A DNA stretch of 64,000 nt from Acidobacteriaceae bacterium (GTDB lineage Bacteria > Acidobacteriota > Terriglobia > Terriglobales > Acidobacteriaceae), in assembly GCA_003138515.1 (NCBI GenBank), contig PLGG01000021.1, positions 49,601-113,600 on the forward strand. Direction: 5' to 3'. Position 1 is the first letter of the stretch; every line of letters begins with the position of its first letter. Below, in pieces: positions 7,935 to 15,662 of the stretch. The notes beneath the pieces were generated by a model. It was not told where the DNA came from, made no database searches, and saw only the letters and a list, made by a program, of their open reading frames with translations. The position numbers were made by a program, and so were the translations under genes.

Positions 7935-8894
7935 ATGATTGTGAGCGGAATGGCCGACCGGATTTCCAGCCTTGATGAAGCCTCAATCTCTGCAATTGTT
8001 CGCCGCGCCGTGGAGGCGCGCCTCGCTGATTCCAATGACGAAAGCGACCCCTACCAGTTGTTTCACTCCCGGCGAGCCCAGGTTCTGAAGGAAGAGATTG
8101 TTGCGGCCGGCAGGAAGCTCTGGCAGCGGCAGTATGTGGATGGGAATGGCGGCAACATTTCCGCGCGCATTTCCCCGAAGTATGTGATCTGCACTCCCAC
8201 GATGCTGAGCAAAGGCGACCTGCAAGCTGGAGACCTGTCGCTGGTTGACCTTGAGAACAACCAGATCGTCGGCGACCGCCCGCAAACCAGCGAAGTCTCG
8301 CTGCATCTGGAGATCTACAAGGCCGTGCCGCGGGCCCAGGCCGTGGTGCACTGCCATCCACCATATGCAACGGCCCACGCGATAGCGGGGATCCTTCCCC
8401 AGGGGAACCTCATTCCGGAACAGGAGGTCTTTATCGGTCCGGTAGCGTTGGCGCCGTATGAAACGCCGGGGACCGTCGAATTTGCCCGCTCGGTGCTGCC
8501 CATGGCAAAGCACCACAACACGATCTTCCTGGCAAATCACGGCATCGTGTGCTGGTCCGACACCGTCACGCATGCGGAATGGAACGCCGAGATCATCGAT
8601 ACATACTGCAAGACATCGATGATTGCGTCTCAGTTGAAATCGCCTCTTCCCGAAATTCCGCCAGCGAAGATCGATGAGATTCTAGCCATCAAACGGTACC
8701 TTGGATTCCCCGACGGGCGGCTCGCGGAGGATAGGGAATTGCCAGAAGCGAAAGGCAACCTGGTTCGCAATCCGTCCAGCCCTTCTTATCTGGCTGCAAC
8801 GGCAATCAAGCGGTTCAACACCAGGGAAGAGGTTGAGGAACTGGTGCGGGCGGTCACCGCAGAGTTGCTCAACCTGCTGGATTCGAGGGATTAA
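7935..8894 (+). CDS. Class II aldolase/adducin-family protein, second copy
   Basis: A 319-residue paralogue of the aldolase encoded at 6002-7054. Shared segments include AAGRKLWQRQYVDGNGGNIS (phosphate-binding region), VVHCHPPYATAHAIAG and ANHGIVCW (metal-binding histidines). It lacks the Arg/Ser-rich N-terminal tail. Starts are possible at 7935 or at 7950 (MADRISSLDEA); neither has a strong ribosome site. The isomerase-like gene follows 125 bp downstream on the same strand, which suggests that the two act on the same sugar route, an aldose/ketose conversion followed by aldol cleavage or its reverse. The C-terminal 40 residues form a helix like that of its paralogue and may help oligomerisation. 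Confidence 0.9.
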   Translation: MIVSGMADRISSLDEASISAIVRRAVEARLADSNDESDPYQLFHSRRAQVLKEEIVAAGRKLWQRQYVDGNGGNISARISPKYVICTPTMLSKGDLQAGDLSLVDLENNQIVGDRPQTSEVSLHLEIYKAVPRAQAVVHCHPPYATAHAIAGILPQGNLIPEQEVFIGPVALAPYETPGTVEFARSVLPMAKHHNTIFLANHGIVCWSDTVTHAEWNAEIIDTYCKTSMIASQLKSPLPEIPPAKIDEILAIKRYLGFPDGRLAEDRELPEAKGNLVRNPSSPSYLAATAIKRFNTREEVEELVRAVTAELLNLLDSRD

Positions 8895-9019
8895 GCGCTG
8901 GCGCGGGATTGCCGCCGGTCGGCCCTGAAACGACGCGCCATCGTATGATGGTGCGCGAATCGCGCTTCACATTTTGGTGGCGATGGCGATCCATCGACAG
9001 TAGCGAAAGAAGGCGGTAT

Positions 9020-10672
9020 ATGGCAACGTATACAGTTCCCGAAGTCAAGGCAGCGACGGCGGTCGCGGCGAATGAAGTCCTGCTGGTTGCCAACGGCGAT
9101 CTTCGTCAGTCTGCGAACAAAGTGTGCTGGGCCGCGCAGGCCGCCATGGAGGCGAATCTGACGGCAGCTTTCGCCGCCGAGGGAATCGCGCTGCGCCGCG
9201 CGCACGCTTACGATTCCGTTCTCGAGCATGGGTTCATTTACAGCCAGCGTATGGGAATGGATGTGTTCGCAGGGATTCATCCGGATGCGCCACTTGTGGT
9301 CGCCGAATCGGTGTGGCAATACAGCAGTCATCTTCTTCCTGGGCTCGAACACCACCGCGGGCCGATTCTGACCGTTGCCAACTGGTCGGGCCAGTGGCCG
9401 GGGCTGGTTGGCATGCTGAATCTCAATGGGTGCCTCTGGAAGGCAGGGGTCAAGTTCTCGACTCTGTGGAGCCTGGACTTCACCGACGAGTTCTTTCTTA
9501 CGGGTTTGCGCCAGTGGCTGCGCGAATATCGCATCACGCACGATATAAGCCATGTGCACAAGCTCGACGTGGCCGCGTTGCCCAGGCCCGAAGCTGAGCT
9601 CGGCACAACGCTGGCGCGCGCCCTGCGCGCGCGCAAAGCCATCCTTGGCGTTTTCGACGAGGGATGCATGGGCATGTACAACGCCATCATCGAGGACTAT
9701 CTGCTGAATCCCATGGGCGTATACAAGGAGCGGCTCAGCCAATCGGCGCTGGTAGCTGCGATGAACCAGGTGACTGACGCCGAGGCCGGCCAGATCCGGA
9801 GCTGGCTGGATGCGAGCGGCATCGAGTTCCGCACCGGCGCCCATGAAGAGAGCGACCTTACCGAAGCCCAAATCCTTGGCCAGTGCCGCATGTACATCGC
9901 TGCCCTGCGCATCGCCAACGATTTCGGCTGCGACGCGATAGGCATTCAGTATCAGCAAGGTTTGAAGGACATGGCTCCGGCCTCCGATCTGGTGGAGGGA
10001 CTGCTGAACAACGTGGAGCGCCCGGCGGCCTTCAGCACCAGCGGCGAGGAACTGTATGCCGGCCATCCCCTGCCGCACTTCAACGAGGTTGACGAGTGCG
10101 CCGGTCTCGACGCACTGGTGACCAACCGCGTTTGGAGTGCGATGCACCTCGATCCTGCAACCACTCTTCACGACGTGCGTTGGGGCGAGCAATATAGGGG
10201 CGACGGCATCGACGATTTCGTTTGGCTCTTCCAGATTTCCGGCGCATCGCCGGCCTCGCACTTCGCTCGCGGTTATCGCGGAGCCATCAGCGAGCGCCAA
10301 CCGGCCATGTACTTCAGGCTAGGCGGCGGCACGCTAAAGGGAATCTGCAAACCCGGCCCCATCGTCTGGAGCCGCGTGTTTGTCGAGGGTGGCAAGGTTC
10401 ACGCCGATTTGGGGCTCGCCGATGCGATTACCTTGCCGGCAGCCGAGACGGAGCGGCGCTGGAAGTCCGTCACTCCGCAATGGCCCATCATGCACGTCAG
10501 GCTTCGCGGCGTTACGCAGAGTCAGTTCATGGCGCGCCACCACGCCAATCACGTGAACGTGGCTTACGCGCCCGACGCCGAGACCGCCGAAAAGGCGCTT
10601 GCGGCCAAAGCTGCCATGATGGCGGAGATGGGGATCGATGTTTCGCTGTGCGGAACCACGCCCTGGTCGTAA
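9020..10672 (+). CDS. L-fucose/L-arabinose isomerase-like protein
   Basis: A 550-residue protein with the overall layout of the L-fucose/L-arabinose isomerase superfamily: an alpha/beta N-terminal half ending in a glycine-rich segment (ANWSGQWPGLVGMLNLNG), a central domain with candidate metal ligands (FDEGCMGMYNAIIED, Glu and Asp), and a C-terminal domain with HEESD and FQISGASPASHF. The frame opens at 8909, but the ATG at 9020 has a GAAGG ribosome site seven bases upstream and begins the conserved part. True fucose isomerases are nearly 600 residues, so this is a divergent member. Pairing with a class II aldolase suggests deoxy-sugar metabolism; substrate unknown. Confidence 0.78.
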   Translation: MATYTVPEVKAATAVAANEVLLVANGDLRQSANKVCWAAQAAMEANLTAAFAAEGIALRRAHAYDSVLEHGFIYSQRMGMDVFAGIHPDAPLVVAESVWQYSSHLLPGLEHHRGPILTVANWSGQWPGLVGMLNLNGCLWKAGVKFSTLWSLDFTDEFFLTGLRQWLREYRITHDISHVHKLDVAALPRPEAELGTTLARALRARKAILGVFDEGCMGMYNAIIEDYLLNPMGVYKERLSQSALVAAMNQVTDAEAGQIRSWLDASGIEFRTGAHEESDLTEAQILGQCRMYIAALRIANDFGCDAIGIQYQQGLKDMAPASDLVEGLLNNVERPAAFSTSGEELYAGHPLPHFNEVDECAGLDALVTNRVWSAMHLDPATTLHDVRWGEQYRGDGIDDFVWLFQISGASPASHFARGYRGAISERQPAMYFRLGGGTLKGICKPGPIVWSRVFVEGGKVHADLGLADAITLPAAETERRWKSVTPQWPIMHVRLRGVTQSQFMARHHANHVNVAYAPDAETAEKALAAKAAMMAEMGIDVSLCGTTPWS

Positions 10673-10815
10673 CCGAACTAAGCAGACGGAAGGCAGGTCG
10701 AGGTTTGAGGCAAGGGTTTGAGCGCGGCATCGCCATGCTCTTTGTTTTTCAATTTCGCTGGATGGGTTGGTTTACTCGATTCTGTCTGAGATGAATGAAT
10801 AGAATCGACGACGGC

Positions 10816-10911
10816 CTACTTGGCCTGACTGGCTCGGCTGCTTCGGGTAGCCCGACCGCTTAGCCCGGTTCGCACGGTTGTGTCGTCGCTCTTCTTCTTC
10901 CCGCTTTTCAA
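10816..10911 (-). pseudogene. Truncated copy of the aldolase gene start
   Basis: A 31-codon frame starting at a TTG with an AGGGA site upstream. It reads KSGKKKSDDTTVRT and later ATRSSRAS, against KSGKKKSDSTTRRT and GRSSRAS at the start of the aldolase at 7054. It stops before any catalytic part. The sequence matches in both the lysine-rich start and the following 9-bp repeats, so it is a duplicated 5' end rather than chance. Whether the short peptide is still made is unknown. Confidence 0.55.
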
Positions 10912-10923
10912 TTCCCTGCCTCG

Positions 10924-11070
10924 AAAGGATGGGCGGCTCGAGCGATGCCGGAATCCCCGCCAGCACCCCTCGGAACCGCCCACCACTCTCAGAAGGAGAA
11001 CACTATCCAACTAGAACCAAGTCTAGCGAAACGGCAGAAATAACCGGCGAACTTCGGAAAAAATATAATC
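10924..11070 (-). ncRNA. Candidate small RNA, duplicated 147-bp element, copy 2
   Basis: The second copy of the element at 7527-7673, with two substitutions (10949 and 11058). The minus-strand TATATT box and the GC-rich terminal hairpin are kept, but the T-run after the hairpin is only three bases, so termination may be weaker here. Within about 20 bases downstream on the same strand lies the ribosome site of the 31-codon aldolase remnant. In this copy the element could therefore also act as a leader of that short frame. Confidence 0.42.
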
Positions 11071-11209
11071 TATTTCGAATGAAGGAGCTGGCAAGAGAGA
11101 GCGCGCGTGAGGGGGTTGACAGGAAAACAGGGACCCAGGGGACAGGGGGCAGCAAGGTCAGCGGAGGTAGCTGGGTTGGTGGGTTGGCAAGTGGAGGATT
11201 CGGGAGGCG

Positions 11210-13138
11210 CTATTGAAAGAGATTTTTCAGTCTCTCCTGTTCCGGTTCGGCCAGAATTCGATCCAGTAGTTCGCTCCCGGTTACCTCTTCGTAACGCGAG
11301 GTCAGCCGGTCCCTCAGACGGAAGAGGCGTCTGTTTGCCTGACTTACAAGCTGCCCATAGGTTGCGGCCTCGATTTCCGCGCGTTCAGCGATTTTGAACT
11401 GTCGTTGCACCTTTGCCGAAATGGTGTGACCGATGACAAATACGCGGAAGTGGAGTGTCCCCTCCATAAGGCCACTGCCTAGAAAGTCTTGGACGTAGTT
11501 CGCGGCTTGGTTCATGTGCTCCCTTGAGATTTCGGCGCCTCCGCGTTTCAGTTCCAAGAGTAGTACGTTGCTCATTTTCGGAAGCGCCGATTCTTCGAAC
11601 GCCTCCGTTGCGAAACCTGAGACTGTAGCGTCCCCTAGAACAAGGATATCGGTGCGTTTGCGCGGATTGGCGAATTCACCGCCGGCGAGGCGCTTTTTGA
11701 ATATTTCTTTCATGGCTCTTGTCAGACTCGCGTTGGAGACGTACTCGGGGGTGTCAAATTCAAGACCGAAGAGCCACTTTGATTCCGTGACGAGCGGGTG
11801 AAGCGCGTGTAATTCGTCAACTTTCTTGTCGGCGGAGAGTTTTTCGATCGCCTCGGCCGCCCTGAGGCGGCGATCCAGTTCGTCAAGCACAGTAAGGGCG
11901 TCCCTGACCGTCCATTCGCCAAGCAGGCGGTCAAGCCCAGCAACGTCTTCATCCGACAAGCGTGCGATCTTCTCAAGGAGAGCGGCACCTGTGCGGGTCT
12001 TTTCAAGGTCAATTACGCCGCGCACCGCTGCGGACAGGCTGTCCGGTTGGATGGTTGGTTGGGATTTTGTGACCGACTCGATGAAGTCTACAACTTCCAT
12101 CTTGGCTGATGGTCTCAGATCTCTAATCTCTGAAACGTGTTCCCTCAGCACGGACGCGGTCGTATCTTGGATACGTTCCTGCGAAATCTCGAGAAACACC
12201 TCTTGTACATAGTCTGCGACCGCATTGAGGAAGGCTTCTACTCGCTCGCTCCTCTTGAACTCCGTCCAATCCGGTGAAACATCGTCGAAGAGATCCTCCG
12301 ATTTGACAATGACGGTGTAGCGCTTTGCTATCCTGGTCCGCCCGTCCATAAAGACTTTTCCCTGTGCAACCCATCCCGGTTCGCCGACGAGGCGTCCTCC
12401 GACCCAGAACGCCACCCCTTGGTGTTGCGTCGTTCGGGCGGCGCGGGTCGAGTCGACAAAAAAAGCATGGGCGCTGCATCCATTTCCAAAAGGCAGGATC
12501 TTCTCGTTCACGAGACCCCGGTGGTCTGCGAGCGGTATCGATTGGCCGTTGACTGACACTGTGAATTGTGGATCGTGGAGAAATCTCGCTGAGAGAACCG
12601 TTGCCACATGGTCCGGAGATGGAAGGTTCCGTGCTACGGTTGCACGAAGTTGCGTTCCGTGGCCCGCAACTCTTCGCGAGTCTTCTCTTATGATTCGGAA
12701 AGGATCTTTGCCGCTCGCAGTTTCGACAGCGAATGTGGATTCAACTCCGCCCTTCTTTGTTGCGACCTCATATTCCGAGGCGAAACAGAGCATCGCGTGC
12801 CTTCCGACCCCGTTTCGTCCGTAGGCCGGGCGTTTCCACCCTTTGCGTCCTGGTGGGAATTCTGCAAGTCTTCCTTGATTTCTGACCCGGTCATATCCCA
12901 GGGTCATCCATTTCTGCTGGAACTCTTGAGATGTCATTCCCGTTCCGTCGTCCCTTATGGTGAGCAGGCTGCCCGGTTCGTCGGGCAGGACGATTTCGAC
13001 CTTGGTCGATCCGGCGTCCCACGCATTCGCAACGAGCTCTGTGAGTGCGATTTCGGGCGAATTGGCTATGGCTCCCAGTGTCCTACGGAGAAAATCTTGT
13101 TCAAATAGGCAGCCTTGCCCGACACGTGTCTTTTTCAA
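11210..13138 (-). CDS. GHKL-type ATPase protein with a possible PD-(D/E)XK nuclease tail
   Basis: A 642-residue protein. The N-terminal 180 residues carry a full Bergerat ATP site: N-box ELVANAWDA (Glu34, Asn38, Asp41), G1 DDGTGM (63-68), G2 GRNGVGR (107-113) and G3 GHGTQL (159-164), as in Hsp90, MutL and MORC-like proteins. Residues about 180-330 resemble the transducer part, and 330-480 are helical. The tail has DILVLG (Asp497), LLLELKRGG (Glu529, Lys531) and a downstream Gln544/Tyr548, which fits a PD-(D/E)XK nuclease core of the Shedu kind. Solitary GHKL-nuclease proteins are known in conflict and defence loci; that role here is inference. A small gene lies 114 bp upstream on the same strand. 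Confidence 0.75.
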   Translation of the reverse strand: MKKTRVGQGCLFEQDFLRRTLGAIANSPEIALTELVANAWDAGSTKVEIVLPDEPGSLLTIRDDGTGMTSQEFQQKWMTLGYDRVRNQGRLAEFPPGRKGWKRPAYGRNGVGRHAMLCFASEYEVATKKGGVESTFAVETASGKDPFRIIREDSRRVAGHGTQLRATVARNLPSPDHVATVLSARFLHDPQFTVSVNGQSIPLADHRGLVNEKILPFGNGCSAHAFFVDSTRAARTTQHQGVAFWVGGRLVGEPGWVAQGKVFMDGRTRIAKRYTVIVKSEDLFDDVSPDWTEFKRSERVEAFLNAVADYVQEVFLEISQERIQDTTASVLREHVSEIRDLRPSAKMEVVDFIESVTKSQPTIQPDSLSAAVRGVIDLEKTRTGAALLEKIARLSDEDVAGLDRLLGEWTVRDALTVLDELDRRLRAAEAIEKLSADKKVDELHALHPLVTESKWLFGLEFDTPEYVSNASLTRAMKEIFKKRLAGGEFANPRKRTDILVLGDATVSGFATEAFEESALPKMSNVLLLELKRGGAEISREHMNQAANYVQDFLGSGLMEGTLHFRVFVIGHTISAKVQRQFKIAERAEIEAATYGQLVSQANRRLFRLRDRLTSRYEEVTGSELLDRILAEPEQERLKNLFQ

Positions 13139-13252
13139 ACTCGTCCTCCAGCTTCGTCGGAGCCCGCTACGCTCCTCGCTTGCGGCTATTCGAACAATCG
13201 ATAAGTCATACGGTGGGTGAGTGTGTCATTCAGCGCCGGCTGGTCTACGATC

Positions 13253-13708
13253 TCATTTGCGCTTCATTCTGACCCATTTGATGATATTGCCGCCTGGGTC
13301 GTAGATTGGAACCTTCAACGACATGGAGTTCCTGGTCCTGCGGAACCTCTCGATTCGGTTGAGGACGTATCGGACGCTACTGACCACTGGCGTGGCGATC
13401 GCGACGACTCCGCCGAGTGTCCCAATAAGGTCCTTGTTGTCCTTTAGCAGCTTGACGATCAACTGGGCGGGTTCTGCCGCGGCTTGGATATCAAAGGTGA
13501 GGAACCGGTATTCGGGCTCCGACGGTTCCGGCGGGGGCTCGGCGATCATTTCTAGCGGTCCGACCTTCACGGACTCGATGTTCTTATCCAGCTCAAGAAA
13601 TTCCTTGAGAGCTTGTGCCTCTTGGTCGGTCAGATCCGCGGTGCTGATTCGCACAATTCCGCTCTGGGCGGACCTCTGGCGGCGGTGCTTACTCGAGGAA
13701 TGTTGCAT
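13253..13708 (-). CDS. Small protein upstream of the GHKL ATPase gene
   Basis: A 151-residue protein from the ATG at 13708; the frame runs further upstream but only through repeat-like sequence. It has a polar start, a strand (GIVRIST), two helices (DQEAQALKEFLELD), a Pro/Glu-rich linker, an amphipathic helix (PAQLIVKLLKDN), a glycine-rich hydrophobic helix (IGTLGGVVAIATPVVSSVRYVL) that could enter a membrane, a basic stretch, and a closing strand with a DPGGN turn. The strand-helix-hydrophobic helix-PxG layout recalls effector-associated component proteins of bacterial conflict systems (EACC1-like), but I am not sure. It precedes the GHKL gene on the same strand and is probably in the same transcript. 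Confidence 0.6.
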   Translation of the reverse strand: MQHSSSKHRRQRSAQSGIVRISTADLTDQEAQALKEFLELDKNIESVKVGPLEMIAEPPPEPSEPEYRFLTFDIQAAAEPAQLIVKLLKDNKDLIGTLGGVVAIATPVVSSVRYVLNRIERFRRTRNSMSLKVPIYDPGGNIIKWVRMKRK

Positions 13709-13867
13709 TGCGCGTAAAGGATAGCACCGATCTAGGCCCAGCCTCGGCATCTTTGATCGGTGTGGACGGGTGCGCGAGCAGGCTGTCAAGTTGATTCGGC
13801 GCGATGCGCAGGGAGAGCGCGCCGAGCCGACCCCCAATGTCTCCGAACGAGCGAACACCCGAATCGC

Positions 13868-13915
13868 CGCCCAGCTAGCCCCGCTAGCTCCGCCAACCCC
13901 GCTGCCTTTCCGCTG
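13868..13915. repeat. Degenerate 9-bp tandem repeat
   Basis: Units CTAGCCCCG, CTAGCTCCG, CCAACCCCG and CTGCCTTTC follow one another with a 9-bp period. The same kind of array occurs at the start of the aldolase gene (about 6945-7020, units such as CTGGCTCGG) and at 10818-10880. No terminal repeats or target duplications are visible. Confidence 0.6.
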
Positions 13916-14099
13916 TCAAGCCGCAGACCGCCCGAGCATGCCCGCCATCTCCGCCTTAAGTCTTTCCTTTTCTGATCCCTGACCCCTGATCTCCGATCTC
14001 TGTCAAGTTTGCCGATCATTTCCCGCTCCCGGCGCATACTCATCCCATGATCCGCTTCTACCCAGAAACCGTGCACACCGGAACCGTTCCCCCGCTTCC

Positions 14100-14500
14100 C
14101 GTCTTTCTAACCACTAACCACTACCCACTAACCACTGTTTTTCCGCACCATGGTCCCATGATGTTCGAGCCGACGATTGGCGAGCAGATGGCCGGCGAGC
14201 AGATAACCACGATTACTGGCTATTGGATATCAGCCACGATCCACGGTCCACGATTCACGGTGCACGGCCCACCGTTCACGATCCACGATCCGCTGCTCCC
14301 TGTCTTTCTGCTCTCTACTCCCATTTCCACGATTCAACTGTTCCCTTATTCACTCGTTCACTTCTTCACTTGCTCCGCTCACTTCTTCACTTGCTCCCTT
14401 AACGCGTTGCTCCCTATTCACCGTTCACTAACCACTAACCACTACCCACTAATCACTGTTTTTCTAACCACTAACCACTACCCACTAACCACTGCTTTTA
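14100..14500. repeat. Heptamer arrays (CTAACCA and CCACGAT families)
   Basis: Three blocks of CTAACCA/CTACCCA/CTAATCA units at about 14107-14137, 14428-14458 and 14465-14492, each followed by CTG and a T-run or T-rich stretch, plus one block of CCACGAT/TCACGGT units at about 14236-14297. A reversed block of the first family lies at 7198-7226. Short heptamer arrays resemble the STRR repeats known from cyanobacteria; the mechanism here is unknown. Confidence 0.7.
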
Positions 14501-14542
14501 CCCCACCCCCCATCAATTCGGACCACACCCCCCCATGCCGTT

Positions 14543-14625
14543 TTGTGAAACTGTGAATCTGTGAAACTGTGGAGCCCGCCGAATCAACAACTTGCAGCCA
14601 CAGTTTCACAGTTTCACAGTCGCAC
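14543..14625. repeat. Inverted-repeat element, family C, copy 1
   Basis: Two arms built from the octamer GTGAAACT flank a loop: GTGAAACTGTGAATCTGTGA on the left and its near-complement on the right, with a loop containing GAGCCC and GAATCAACAACTTGCAGCC. A copy in the opposite orientation lies at 63931-64000, with the loop conserved. A GTCCGCCGCNGCGGAC palindrome lies near both copies. The size and structure suggest a small non-autonomous palindromic repeat. Confidence 0.65.
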
Positions 14626-15084
14626 GGTTCCGTTTCTGATGGTTCTCGATTCTGTTTCGCAAAAACCATCCGCAAATCCTCGACTGCAGTCGTCCGCCGC
14701 GGCGGACGATTTTCGCTCACCAAAACAGCTCCGAGATGAGCGGGTCTCCTGCGAACGCGCCAGACGATCAACTCGCCCGACGCGCCAGAATGATCAATTT
14801 GCCGATCGTCAAAATATTGACTTGCTGAGAATCGATTGGTCCGACTATGATCCGGGGCAGCTTCCGTGCAGTCATGAGCGCGGTCTGTGGACTCTGGAAG
14901 CAGCCCTTCGGCAGATCGCAGTCCTTTCCCCGCAGACGTTGGCGCAGCAACCATGAGGGCGCCGGCCAACTGCCTCAGCGTTCGACAAATCGCTTGCCCA
15001 GTTGATACGCGTGAAGCTGCTTGTCCCCGAAAGAGACAAGACCAGCACGCCATGAACGGTTCCCGGCGATTTGAGGAGGGTAAT

Positions 15085-15456
15085 ATGCGAACCTTTACGA
15101 GACTGCTTCTCACTGCGATTCTGCCTGCGGTTCTGATGTTCTGCATGCTTCCGCAGCAGGCGAGCCCGCAAAGCCGGGCGAACTTCTGGTTCCTCAACAA
15201 CACAGGGAAGGAACTGCACAACCTGTATGTCTCGCCGCACTCACAGGGTTCGTGGGGCGCGGATGTGCTGGGGCGTGCAACTCTGCCTTCCGAGATGGGA
15301 ACGTTGATCGTCTTCCCGCCGGCATGGCGCGGCGTGTGCCACGAGGATTTCAAGCTGGTCTTCGCTGACGGAACCTCTGAGGTATACACCCAGGGCCTCG
15401 ACGTTTGCCAGTTGCATGCTCTGCAATTCAACGCGGACACTGTGGAGGGATTCTAA
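15085..15456 (+). CDS. Small secreted protein
   Basis: A 123-residue protein starting at the ATG at 15085, which has a strong GAGGAGGG ribosome site. The first 30 residues are a signal peptide (MRTFTRLLL, hydrophobic core, ASPQS). The mature part has FWFLNNTGKELHNLYVSPHS, WGADVLG, and two cysteines (VCHED and DVCQL) that may pair. Proteins of this shape, with an N-TG-x-x-LYVSP segment and a WG-x-D-x-LG segment, recur in many bacteria but have no known role. Transcription probably ends at the hairpin at 15574. Confidence 0.8.
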   Translation: MRTFTRLLLTAILPAVLMFCMLPQQASPQSRANFWFLNNTGKELHNLYVSPHSQGSWGADVLGRATLPSEMGTLIVFPPAWRGVCHEDFKLVFADGTSEVYTQGLDVCQLHALQFNADTVEGF

Positions 15457-15573
15457 AGGGAGTGGGAAGACCGGGCACAGCGACTAACCAATAAGGAGTA
15501 GGGACGCGCGAAGCGAGGGAGAGTTCGATCTTTCGCCCGCTGAGGCGAGCTGCGCCTTGATTGGCGCGGCTCT

Positions 15574-15606
15574 GCCCCAGGCTTTCGCCTGGGGCTTCCT
15601 TTTTTG
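15574..15606 (+). terminator. Intrinsic terminator
   Basis: A GC-rich stem (GCCCCAGGC/GCCTGGGGC with a TTTC-type loop) is followed by TTCCTTTTTT on the plus strand. It lies 118 bp after the small secreted protein gene and before the convergent peptidase gene. The T-run is only on the plus strand, so it mainly serves the plus-strand gene. Confidence 0.8.
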
Positions 15607-15662
15607 CCCGCTACGCGCGCTTGCGTTCGCTTGAGATACAGGTCCGAAGTAAGTGGTCGCCG

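Larger units (their letters stand above)
10673..11209. other. Intergenic region with a duplicated block
   Basis: About 540 bp without an intact gene. It contains a 9-bp degenerate repeat (about 10818-10880), a 31-codon remnant related to the start of the aldolase gene (10816-10911, minus strand), the second copy of the 147-bp element (10924-11070) and a G-rich degenerate repeat (about 11128-11195). The order remnant-element mirrors aldolase-element at 6002-7673, so this looks like a partial duplication. Confidence 0.6.
13709..15084. other. Long non-coding region made of repeat arrays
   Basis: Almost 1.4 kb without a supported gene. It contains a 9-bp array (about 13868-13915), a heptamer array of CTGATCC-like units (13971-14004), several heptamer arrays (14100-14500), an inverted-repeat element (14543-14625), a perfect GTCCGCCGCGGCGGAC palindrome (14692-14707) and about 300 bp of ordinary sequence before the next gene. 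The open frame at 14047-14556 is an artefact of the heptamers, which code for repeated TNHYPLT. Confidence 0.7.

Noticed and set aside
8891..10300. A long open frame on the minus strand
   Set aside because: It is antisense to the isomerase-like gene, whose codon use and motifs are clear; the antisense frame has no family pattern.
14100..14500. A possible CRISPR array
   Set aside because: Units are 7 bp, degenerate and without unique spacers; no cas gene is present.
14047..14556. An open frame with repeated TNHYPLT peptides
   Set aside because: It is made almost wholly of the heptamer arrays, has no ribosome site, and its peptide repeats follow the DNA repeats.
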